NCBI GenBank assembly: GCA_900541745.1
Contig: UQLA01000007.1
Coordinates: forward strand, 43,371 to 107,370
Source: an uncultured Collinsella sp.
GTDB taxonomy: Bacteria; Actinomycetota; Coriobacteriia; Coriobacteriales; Coriobacteriaceae
Direction: 5' to 3'
DNA: 64,000 nt
The notes beneath the pieces are model-generated. The model was not told the origin of the DNA. It saw nothing but the letters and a program-made list of their open reading frames with translations, and ran no database searches. Below, piece by piece: positions 37,122 to 44,201 of this stretch. Position 1 is the first letter of the stretch. Every line of letters starts with the position of its first letter. The position numbers were made by a program, and so were the translations under genes.

Positions 37122-37793
37122 CTACACCAGTACGTCGGCAAGCGGGCGCTTGGGTACGTGGTGCACCTGTGCCTCGTCGCGCCAGTAATTAATTGAGCCG
37201 TCGGGGTTGGAATCGATCGCATCGATCACCTGCGTCTCGGCCGGAACGCCAAACGCCATGATCAGCTTGAGCTCATACTTGTCGTTATCGAGCCCCATGG
37301 CATCGATCGCGTGGGGCGTAAAGGCCTTGAACATGCAGGCTGCCACCTCGGGCGTGGCGCTGCGGGCGGCGAGCATCATCGTCTGCGCGGCAATGCCCGT
37401 GTCGACCTCGGTAATGGGAGCGGCAGGCTTGCCCGGAACAGCGCGCTCGGCAAGAATCGCGATGTAACCGGTCGGGCGCTCGCCCTCGTCGGGACCCGGC
37501 CAGTCCTTGAGCGCACCGGCCCACGCGAGCTCGTCAAACACGCGAGCGCAGTCCTCTGCACCGCTCACCACATGAAAGCGCAGGCGCTGAGCGTTGGCGC
37601 CGCAAGGGGCCAGGTGTGCCAGCTCCGCCAGCTCGAGCAAAAACTCACGCGGTACGCGCATGGACTCGTCAAACCGACGGCACGTGCGGGCGCGGCGGAC
37701 CAGCGCGTCAAACGTGTCCAGGCCAAGCTTTTCGCAACCCTGCTTTGCCATCGACTCAGCGCTTACCGGCGCCGCGGGAACTGTTTCGTTCAT
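37122..37793 (-). CDS. Nitroreductase family protein
   Basis: A 223-residue FMN-dependent oxidoreductase. The RRARTCRRFDES segment near residue 29-40 is the usual N-terminal FMN-phosphate contact, and a C-terminal IMAFGVPAE strand precedes the ending. Members reduce nitro compounds, quinones or related acceptors with NAD(P)H. The cysteine-rich stretch of ferredoxin-fused relatives is absent. GAGGGG precedes the start. Confidence 0.88.
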   Translation of the reverse strand: MNETVPAAPVSAESMAKQGCEKLGLDTFDALVRRARTCRRFDESMRVPREFLLELAELAHLAPCGANAQRLRFHVVSGAEDCARVFDELAWAGALKDWPGPDEGERPTGYIAILAERAVPGKPAAPITEVDTGIAAQTMMLAARSATPEVAACMFKAFTPHAIDAMGLDNDKYELKLIMAFGVPAETQVIDAIDSNPDGSINYWRDEAQVHHVPKRPLADVLV

Positions 37794-38027
37794 AGGGACC
37801 CCTCAATAAAAGCCAATTGTTCTTAAGAAAATCTAACCTAAAACGTAGGCAATAACGAACAGAGCTGTAATGTTCTACATCTGTTGAATATCCCACATCC
37901 AAACGGGAACAAAGGTGACAATTCGCGAAGGTGAGGCTCCAATTCGCCCCTCCCGCCCCACGCGACAGCGCCCTTGGGCGATACTGGTTGCAAGAGCTAC
38001 GGCTTACGCCGCACGAAAGGAGACATC

Positions 38028-38630
38028 ATGGGCATCTTTAAGAACGATGACAAGCAATCGAGCGCGTTTGGATTTGACGAGAAAAGCATGGCAGGCAAGG
38101 CCGTCAAGGCCGTGCGCTGGATTTACGCCATCACGGGCGTCTTGGCACTCGTCGCCGGCATCGCACTGCTGTTTGCGCCCGCCAAGTCTCTCGTATTCCT
38201 GACGACCGTCCTGGGCTTCTACTTTGTGATCACGGCCGCGATCAGGCTGTTTACCGCTGTTTTCGAGCCGCTGCTGCCCACCGGCTGGCGCGTTACGAGC
38301 ATCATCTCCAACCTGCTCATCATTCTGGGCGGCGTCATAATCCTGCGCAACCAGGCCTTCTCGACCGCGACGCTCACCACGCTTGTAGTGGTCGTCGCCG
38401 GCTTTGGCTGGATCGTCGAGGGCGTCATGTCCATTCTGGAGTCCGAGCTTTCCGCCAACCGCGCCCTCGCCATCCTGAGCGGTGCACTCTCCATCATCGC
38501 GGGCATGTTCGTGTTTATCTATCCGCTGTGGTCGGCCAAGATGCTCGTCATCTTTAGTGGTGCCGCGCTGCTGGTGTTTGGCGTGACGCTCATTGTCCGC
38601 GCCATTCAGTTTGGCAAACTGGTGCACTAG
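38028..38630 (+). CDS. HdeD/DUF308 family membrane protein
   Basis: A 200-residue protein with six predicted membrane helices after a polar head of about 35 residues. The pattern of paired helices and short polar turns (WIYAITGVLALVAGIALLF; FGWIVEGVMSIL) is that of the DUF308/HdeD family, named for an acid-resistance membrane protein of E. coli. Function here is unknown. AAAGGAG five bases before the ATG supports the start. The yaiI gene starts at the base after its stop. Confidence 0.85.
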   Translation: MGIFKNDDKQSSAFGFDEKSMAGKAVKAVRWIYAITGVLALVAGIALLFAPAKSLVFLTTVLGFYFVITAAIRLFTAVFEPLLPTGWRVTSIISNLLIILGGVIILRNQAFSTATLTTLVVVVAGFGWIVEGVMSILESELSANRALAILSGALSIIAGMFVFIYPLWSAKMLVIFSGAALLVFGVTLIVRAIQFGKLVH

Positions 38631-39113
38631 ATGCCAAAGACGCTTTTTATTGATGCCGACGCCTGCCCGGTCACGCGCGAGTCGATTGACTGCGCGCGGC
38701 GGGCGGGCGTCGCCGTTGTTATCGCCGGCAACAGCACGCAAAACCTGGAGCGCCACATTCGCCGCGACGATCCGCGCGATGCCGAGCACGCGCGTCGGGG
38801 CTTTTGGGTCACGACGCTCGATGTGAGTGTGGGAGCCGATAGTGCCGACTTTGCCATTGTCGAGCGCCTGCAGGCTGGCGACGTGGTCGTGACACAGGAC
38901 ATAGGCCTGGCAAGCATGGTGCTCGGCCGCGATGCCGCCGCCATTGGCGTGCGCGGGCGCGTCTACGATAAGGCGACCATCGACATGCAACTGTTTATTC
39001 GCCACGAAGAAAAGAAGGTGCGCCGCGCCGGTGGACGCACTCGCGGACCGGCGGCATTTACCAGCGAAGACCGCGCCCGCTTTAAACGCAACCTCACCAA
39101 TCTGCTGCGCTAA
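38631..39113 (+). CDS. YaiI/YqxD family protein (DUF188)
   Basis: A 160-residue protein with FIDADACPV at the start, the hallmark of the YaiI/YqxD family, related to NYN/PIN-type nucleases. Later blocks VVIAGNST, DFAIVERLQAGDVVVTQDIGLA and ARGRVYDK-like GVRGRVYDK match. Nuclease activity is an inference from fold. It is directly adjacent to the upstream membrane protein gene, so the two are likely co-translated. Confidence 0.9.
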   Translation: MPKTLFIDADACPVTRESIDCARRAGVAVVIAGNSTQNLERHIRRDDPRDAEHARRGFWVTTLDVSVGADSADFAIVERLQAGDVVVTQDIGLASMVLGRDAAAIGVRGRVYDKATIDMQLFIRHEEKKVRRAGGRTRGPAAFTSEDRARFKRNLTNLLR

Positions 39114-39115
39114 CC

Positions 39116-39158
39116 AAGGCAGATTTTCGGGACATGCCCGGAAATCTGCCTTTTTGTT
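39116..39158 (+). terminator. Rho-independent terminator after yaiI
   Basis: GGCAGATTT and AAATCTGCC form the stem, with CGGGACATGCCCG forming a short inner hairpin, followed by TTTTTGTTT. Confidence 0.85.
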
Positions 39159-39190
39159 TAGAGCGGTGTGAGCGCTCAGGATCCATGGCT

Positions 39191-39274
39191 CAACAAAAAA
39201 CGGGCTTCAAAATGCCATGCATCGCCGCATTGTGCAGGCGCCGAGCATGACTATTTTGAAGCCCGTTTTGTTAG
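39191..39274. repeat. Long hairpin between convergent genes
   Basis: AACAAAAAACGGGCTTCAAAAT pairs with ATTTTGAAGCCCGTTTTGTT around a GC-rich centre of about 38 bp. It lies seven bases after the stop of the leftward exporter gene and carries a T run on that strand, so it is probably its terminator. Confidence 0.75.
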
Positions 39275-39280
39275 GCCTAC

Positions 39281-40351
39281 TTAGAGGCCGAAGGCGGAGA
39301 GAACGAGTCCCCAACCGGCGCCGATGACGTACATCATGACCAGGAACACGGCATTTTCGCGAGCGCTGCGGTTGGTACGGAACAGCACCAGGTAGCCCAC
39401 GCCGGCGGAAATGAGCGTGCCGGCGAGCATCGGCGCCAGCTGCAGCGCACCTTCGAGGTACAACTGCGTAATAACGACGCTAGCAGAGCAGTTGGGGATC
39501 AGACCGACAAGCGCCGAGCCCAGGACGGCGAGCGTCTCATTGCCGCGCAGGAACTGCTCGATTGCGGACTCACCAAAGGTCTCGAGGACGGCGACCAGAA
39601 TCAGCGTCACCAGGAAAATGAATACCGATACCTGCACGGTATGTGAGATGGCGCTGCGGATGATCGACAGAACGGGCGCGCCCTCGTGGGAGTGGCTGTG
39701 ACCGTGGTGGTGCTCGTGTGCGTCCGCGTGACCGTGGTCGTGCCCGTGCTCGTCCTCGTCTTCATCACAGCCGCAATGATCGCGCTCGCACAGCTCGTGG
39801 ATGTGATCGGCACTTACGCCCGCCTCGGCCACTTCGTCAATGATGTCGCCCCCGGTATGGTCGTCGTGCGCACAGTTCACATGAGCCGGATTGGCAGCGG
39901 TCCCCAGCACGGTACGGCGAATCGCCGCATGCGCGCGGGCATTACGACGAAGGCCACGGATAGCCGCATCCACGATAAAGCCCGTGACCAGAGCGATCAG
40001 CGCCTTCGAGGCGAGCAGCATCGCCATGGTCTGCACGGGTACTTGCTCGGCGAGCAACAGCGGCAACATCTCGTCTGAGGTCGAGAGGAACACGGCGACC
40101 AGCGTGCCCAGCGTCACGACACGGCCGGCGTACAGCGTTGCTGCCATGGCCGAAAATCCGCACTGCGGCACTATGCCCAGCAGCGAGCCAACCACGGGAC
40201 CCGCGGCGCCGGCACGCTTGATAGCGCCGTTGACGCGGTCGCCAGCAACGTGCTCAAGCGTCTCGAGGGTCAGATATGTCACCAACAAAAACGGCACCAA
40301 CGACAGCGTGTCCTTGCCGGCGTCGAGCAGAATATCAATCAGCAAATCCAT
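39281..40351 (-). CDS. Putative 10-TM heavy-metal exporter with His-rich loop
   Basis: A 356-residue membrane protein of the ArsP_2-like family (putative 10-helix heavy-metal exporters, sometimes annotated manganese transporters). Two halves each carry a P-x-C motif: GIVPQCGFSAM (near 59) and GLIPNCSASVV (near 287). Between them a loop at about 190-225 is packed with His, Asp and Glu (GHDHGHADAHEHHHGHSHSH), a metal-binding segment. The metal is not known from sequence. The reading frame starts 12 bases after GAAAGG. Confidence 0.8.
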   Translation of the reverse strand: MDLLIDILLDAGKDTLSLVPFLLVTYLTLETLEHVAGDRVNGAIKRAGAAGPVVGSLLGIVPQCGFSAMAATLYAGRVVTLGTLVAVFLSTSDEMLPLLLAEQVPVQTMAMLLASKALIALVTGFIVDAAIRGLRRNARAHAAIRRTVLGTAANPAHVNCAHDDHTGGDIIDEVAEAGVSADHIHELCERDHCGCDEDEDEHGHDHGHADAHEHHHGHSHSHEGAPVLSIIRSAISHTVQVSVFIFLVTLILVAVLETFGESAIEQFLRGNETLAVLGSALVGLIPNCSASVVITQLYLEGALQLAPMLAGTLISAGVGYLVLFRTNRSARENAVFLVMMYVIGAGWGLVLSAFGL

Positions 40352-40413
40352 GACGGATGGAACCTTTCGTGTCTTTCGGCAGCATTGTAAAAGTCCTAGC
40401 GGTCAACTAGGGT

Positions 40414-40441
40414 ATTGTAGTTGTCCCGGGCGCGGTGCCAA
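40414..40441 (-). promoter_or_regulatory. Sigma-70-type promoter for the heavy-metal exporter
   Basis: On the minus strand TTGGCA (40436-40441) and TACAAT (40414-40419) are separated by 16 bp, about 63 bp before the exporter start. Confidence 0.5.
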
Positions 40442-40522
40442 TAGTTGCCCATGGTAAACTATCATCTCGCCACAACTCAGTAACCCCGAGCCGCGCGACG
40501 CGGCCCGTCCAAGGAGCAGCAT

Positions 40523-41491
40523 ATGAACGTATCGCAAGCACTCGAATACGAGCGACAGCCGTTTATCCCCATGTTTATCTACGGCGACCACGGCGCCATG
40601 GAGTCCGAGCGCCAGAAGGGCGAGGAGGCCCTCAAGGTGCTCGAGACCGAGTACTTTACCGCCGAGGGCGACCCCGGCTTTGACTTTGCTACCGTGCGCG
40701 ATCTGGCCGACCGCAACCGCGACCTGTGCGACCAGATTGGCGAGGCGCGCCTGCGCAACGTGACGCCCGCGACGCTCTCGCGCGGCCTGTCCGACGCCGA
40801 CACCTGCGCTGCCATCGGCAAGATGCAAAAGCGTACCGCCGCGTCCGTTATGCGCGAGATCCGCGGTGACCGCGACGCACTCGGCGTGGCATATGCCCGC
40901 AAGCCCATCCAAGGCACGGTGCTGGGCATCGACATCGAGACCACCGGTCGCGCGCCCGAGCGCGGCTACATCATCAACGTGGGCTGGGAGATCATGGATC
41001 TCACCAGCGACGCCGTGCCGCATGACGCCGAAGCACACTACTGCGGCCTGCCCGACATCTACCGCGGCGAGGATGTGCCGCTGTCGAATATCCACCACAT
41101 CACCTGGGACGACATCGACGGCAAAAAGCCGTTCCGCGAGAACAAGGAGCTGCAGAAGCAGCTGCTCAAGCTCATGAAGAAGTACCCCTATATGGCGCAC
41201 AATGCCGCCTTCGAGGACAGCTGGTTCAAAATTCATCTGGACGGTTACGCCGAGGCACGCCGCGCAGGCAAGATCATCGTCATCGACTCGCGCCAGATCT
41301 GCCGTAGCCTAGACGCCGACGTGCGCTCGCTCCCCCGCGAGTCCGCGCCCGCTGCGCTCGAGAACTGGGCGCGCCGCCGTGGCACCCTCGCCGCCGACGC
41401 CAACGAGCAGCATCTGGGCCTCGACGACACTGACCTCATGCTCCGTACCGTCCAAGCCGAGTTCAACCTCAAGAACCTGTTTGCCAAGTAG
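40523..41491 (+). CDS. DEDD-type 3'-5' exonuclease domain protein
   Basis: A 322-residue protein. The first ~130 residues are helical and unassigned. The exonuclease fold begins near 134 with LGIDIETTGRAPERGYIINVGW (Exo I, D and E), followed by MAHNAAFEDSW (Exo II) near 222 and a C-terminal LGLDDTDLML (Exo III-like Asp). The DnaQ/RNase T class acts on DNA or RNA 3' ends; its role here is unknown. It has AAGGAG upstream and stands alone. Confidence 0.82.
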   Translation: MNVSQALEYERQPFIPMFIYGDHGAMESERQKGEEALKVLETEYFTAEGDPGFDFATVRDLADRNRDLCDQIGEARLRNVTPATLSRGLSDADTCAAIGKMQKRTAASVMREIRGDRDALGVAYARKPIQGTVLGIDIETTGRAPERGYIINVGWEIMDLTSDAVPHDAEAHYCGLPDIYRGEDVPLSNIHHITWDDIDGKKPFRENKELQKQLLKLMKKYPYMAHNAAFEDSWFKIHLDGYAEARRAGKIIVIDSRQICRSLDADVRSLPRESAPAALENWARRRGTLAADANEQHLGLDDTDLMLRTVQAEFNLKNLFAK

Positions 41492-41527
41492 AAACGTCTA
41501 CGACAAACCACGGCGTAGATCACGAGC

Positions 41528-41563
41528 GGCCCCGCAGCGGGAACCCCCGCGGCGGGGCCGCCC
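41528..41563 (+). terminator. Rho-independent terminator after exonuclease gene
   Basis: GCGGCCCCGC and GCGGGGCCGC form a strong stem around AGCGGGAACCCCCG. The T tract is weak (CCCTACGTT), so efficiency is uncertain. Confidence 0.65.
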
Positions 41564-41843
41564 TACGTTCCATAAGCAGGCCCGCGCTTCACAAATTCTG
41601 AACCCTATTTTTTAACTATTTCGGCACTTTCCCGACACGTGATTTGTTTTCAGATGGCGATGCATCGATACCAAATGTGCAGCAATTGAGTATTTCTATG
41701 CTATAGCTGAGCAGCGAAAACATTGATTTAGGGTGAACGTGCCCATAATTGCGTCAAGTTTTTGGACAGCATTTGGTTAGACCTCTAAAACGACTTTTCC
41801 GCTCAGCGTCATCAACACGACATTAGCTGACACGATATATACC
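41564..41843. other. AT-rich intergenic region upstream of the nuclease-like gene
   Basis: The remainder of a 352-bp gap is clearly AT-richer than its surroundings. No frame with a ribosome site and no repeat was seen. GATATATA ends four bases before the ATG at 41844 and there is no Shine-Dalgarno sequence, which would fit a leaderless transcript. Confidence 0.4.
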
Positions 41844-43034
41844 ATGAGTATCGTATTGTCACATACCACTGCAAAAGCGGTCTACCAAGCCGCGCATTCG
41901 GTGTCTGCGAATGACACCGAGCCCTGTAGTCCTGCCGCAATTTACGGATCGTGCCCCACCGGAACGCTCCTCGACGCGGCCGCAGAATGGCTTGCCAAAC
42001 ATGATGTTGCCCGCGACGCAAATGAATCCCTCGAGGTAATGGTGTTTGATCGCAGGAACGCGCGCTACGCGATGGACTGTCAATGCCACGTTTCGTCAAA
42101 GCGATTCTCATGCTCGCGTTTTATGGAGCTAGAAGATGACATCTACATTGTTGGCGTTGAGCTTTGTGCACTTCAGGCCGCCACCTATCTTTCTTTTCGC
42201 GAACTGGTGGAGTACTACTTTGAACTGTGCGGCGCCTATTCCCTTGGAACCGGTTCTTCTACCTCTTATGCCGAGCGTTTCCCACTTACCTCAACCGAGA
42301 GGTTAAAGCAGTTCTTTAATTCCATTACCAGATGCGATGGTTTGGCCCTTGCCCGAAAGGCTATTCAATGTGTACGCGATGGATGCCGCTCTCCCATGGA
42401 AACGGCCTTTGTCATGATGCTTACGCTGCCCAAAAGCGAAGGTGGACTTGGTATTAAGGGAATTGAGACCGATTACGAGGTACAGGTCACCGCTGCCGCA
42501 AAAAATCTCACGAGACGCAAAAAGTTCTTTATGGATGCATATCTGAAGAAATCTCGAACAGATATTGAATACAACGGTTTTTATCACGACGCGGAAGAAG
42601 ACCGCGCCATCGACGAAGAACGCAAGAACGCACTTGCGTCCATGGGGTACGGAATCATCACCGTCAGCCGTTATTCCTTTATGCATGCCAGCTCTTTCGT
42701 TAGGGTCATGGAGGCAATCCAACGAAAAGAAGGCATACGCCCCTCGCGTTTGCCAAAAGACTTTCAAATCATGCAAGAGGACCTGAGACTGTTTGTGCTC
42801 AGAAGGTTTATTGAGGAGAAGAAACGAATCCAGGAGGAGCTTCGCCAGGATTCCGAAGAGCGTCAACGAATTGACCTCGAAAAAGCAATGTTCGAAGGCA
42901 TCACATTGGACGATCCGACGATTAACGAAGCGCCGGCAATCGATGATATGCAAACCGTCGAACCCGACAGCCCATCACTCAACCAAACAAACAGCTTCAC
43001 GCCCGAGGGCAGGGTCTTCGGAGCCGGAATCTAG
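41844..43034 (+). CDS. Hypothetical protein with nuclease-like domain (family with 32562)
   Basis: A 396-residue protein. The region about 190-290 parallels the gene at 32562: an SPMETAFVMMLTLP helix, YEVQVTAAAK, SRTDIEYNGFYHD, then DEERKNALASMGYGIITVSRYSF. The order of D, E and the downstream DxxR helix is that of Vsr/DUF559-type PD-(D/E)XK nucleases. A CQCHVSSKRFSC stretch near residue 78 could bind a metal. The C-terminal 100 residues are charged and low in complexity. The AT-rich codon use suggests acquisition. Function unknown. Confidence 0.65.
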   Translation: MSIVLSHTTAKAVYQAAHSVSANDTEPCSPAAIYGSCPTGTLLDAAAEWLAKHDVARDANESLEVMVFDRRNARYAMDCQCHVSSKRFSCSRFMELEDDIYIVGVELCALQAATYLSFRELVEYYFELCGAYSLGTGSSTSYAERFPLTSTERLKQFFNSITRCDGLALARKAIQCVRDGCRSPMETAFVMMLTLPKSEGGLGIKGIETDYEVQVTAAAKNLTRRKKFFMDAYLKKSRTDIEYNGFYHDAEEDRAIDEERKNALASMGYGIITVSRYSFMHASSFVRVMEAIQRKEGIRPSRLPKDFQIMQEDLRLFVLRRFIEEKKRIQEELRQDSEERQRIDLEKAMFEGITLDDPTINEAPAIDDMQTVEPDSPSLNQTNSFTPEGRVFGAGI

Positions 43035-43379
43035 GCCGACTAACAAGGTGGGTACCCTAGCGACGTGCAAAATTGCGAGTATTCAGCAGGGTCGGGTGTC
43101 CATCACCCTCGAGTGGATCCAAATGTGAAGCGAAATCACTCTTGCGTGAGAACGTTAGGCAACATTTGAGGAAGAACTCATCGGTTTAACACCCTAAGAT
43201 AGCTCTTGCACTACATTATTTGGCCCGCGATAGATTAACAGACCCCCTATCGTTGCAGAATACTCCAATTTTTGCACGGCGCAGGGGCACCCACCCCGGC
43301 ATCGCTAATCAAAACCGCTTAGTCCGGGATCTCGTCCGCTTTTCCTCATCATTTTGTACGACGAATTACCTGAACGTTA
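43035..43379. other. Intergenic region without recognised genes
   Basis: Most of a 419-bp gap between the nuclease-like gene and the metal-resistance cluster. No supported frame or repeat was seen; a short stretch after the upstream stop could encode a few more residues in another frame but has no ribosome site. Confidence 0.4.
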
Positions 43380-43407
43380 TTGACATATGAACATGCGCTC
43401 ATATAAT
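43380..43407 (+). promoter_or_regulatory. Consensus promoter of the ArsR-cad cluster
   Basis: TTGACA (43380-43385) and TATAAT (43402-43407) with a 16-bp spacer, an exact sigma-70 match. The spacer lies inside the first operator, so a bound repressor would block polymerase. Confidence 0.85.
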
Positions 43408-43440
43408 CGAAAGTAAGTTATATGAGCGCATGTTCATATG
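43384..43440. promoter_or_regulatory. Double ArsR/SmtB-type operator (23-bp inverted pair)
   Basis: CATATGAACATGCGCTCATATAA (43384-43406) and its exact complement (43418-43440) are separated by 11 bp. Each copy is itself an imperfect palindrome of ATATGA/TCATAT type, like SmtB/CzrA sites. A third near-copy stands before the ATPase gene at 44157. Confidence 0.82.
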
Positions 43441-43453
43441 AAAGGATATTGCA

Positions 43454-43819
43454 ATGAGCGACCACGCTGATGAAACAAAGACTGACATCGAGGCCACCGA
43501 GCCCGTGATCCCCACCACCTGCTCGCCCGAGGACCTTCCCGACGAGGAGTTGCTGTACGACTTGGCCGACCTGTTCAAGGTCTTCAGCGACACCACGCGC
43601 ATCAAGATTCTCTATGCCCTCATGGGCCGCGAGCTCTGCGTGGCTGACATCGCCGAGGCGACCGCAACCTCGCAGTCGGCAGTATCGCACCAGCTGCGCA
43701 CGCTTAAGCAGTCGCACCTGGTCAAGTTCCGCCGCGACGGCCGCAACATCCTCTACTCGCTTGCCGACGATCACGTCTACACCATGCTCAACCAGGGCAT
43801 GAGCCATATCTGCGAATAG
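43454..43819 (+). CDS. ArsR/SmtB family metal-sensing repressor
   Basis: A 121-residue winged-helix repressor. The recognition helix region is ATSQSAVSHQLRTLKQ. The alpha-5 metal site reads D-x-H-x10-H-x2-E (DDHVYTMLNQGMSHICE), the ligand set of SmtB (Asp, His, His, Glu), pointing to zinc sensing. An ELCVADIA segment recalls CadC but lacks its second Cys. Metal binding would release the operators at 43384-43440 and 44157. AAAGGA lies upstream of the start. Confidence 0.92.
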   Translation: MSDHADETKTDIEATEPVIPTTCSPEDLPDEELLYDLADLFKVFSDTTRIKILYALMGRELCVADIAEATATSQSAVSHQLRTLKQSHLVKFRRDGRNILYSLADDHVYTMLNQGMSHICE

Positions 43820-43882
43820 CAACCAACCACGGTACCAACGCGACCGGCACCCAGGTCGCCAACACAGAGAAAGGAACCCACC

Positions 43883-44101
43883 ATGAAAAAGCAGTTTAAG
43901 CTCGACGAGATCGACTGCGCCAACTGTGCGCGCGAGCTTCAGGACGAGCTGGCCAAACTCGAGGGCGTCAAATCCGTGTCCGTCAACTTTATGACCCAGA
44001 AATTGACGCTCGAGGCCGACGATGCCGAGTTCGAGGAGGTCCTCGACCGTGTCGTGGAGTTCACCGCCGACGCCGAGCCGGACTGCGAGATCATTCTCTA
44101 G
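43883..44101 (+). CDS. HMA domain metal-binding protein
   Basis: A 72-residue heavy-metal-associated domain with IDCANCARELQ near residue 10; the CxxC pair (CANC) binds a soft metal ion. The rest has the ferredoxin-like pattern GVKSVSVNFMTQKLTLE. The ATPase that follows lacks an HMA domain, so this protein may deliver metal to it in trans. AAAGGAAC precedes the start. Confidence 0.9.
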   Translation: MKKQFKLDEIDCANCARELQDELAKLEGVKSVSVNFMTQKLTLEADDAEFEEVLDRVVEFTADAEPDCEIIL

Positions 44102-44122
44102 CCTGCGCATACGCTGACCCGC

Positions 44123-44147
44123 AAGGCCGCGCTTACTGCGGCCTTTG
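44123..44147 (+). terminator. Hairpin between HMA gene and ATPase gene
   Basis: AAGGCCGC and GCGGCCTT form a stem around GCTTACT, followed by TGCTC. The weak T tract makes partial termination or processing likelier than a full stop. Confidence 0.5.
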
Positions 44148-44156
44148 CTCGCGAAA

Positions 44157-44179
44157 TTATATGAGCGAGTGTTCATACA
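44157..44179. promoter_or_regulatory. ArsR operator upstream of the P1B ATPase
   Basis: TTATATGAGCGAGTGTTCATACA matches the operator arm at 43418 in 20 of 23 positions and lies 23 bp before the ATPase start, so the ATPase has its own control. Confidence 0.7.
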
Positions 44180-44201
44180 TTCAAATGGGAGGATACGAGT
44201 C

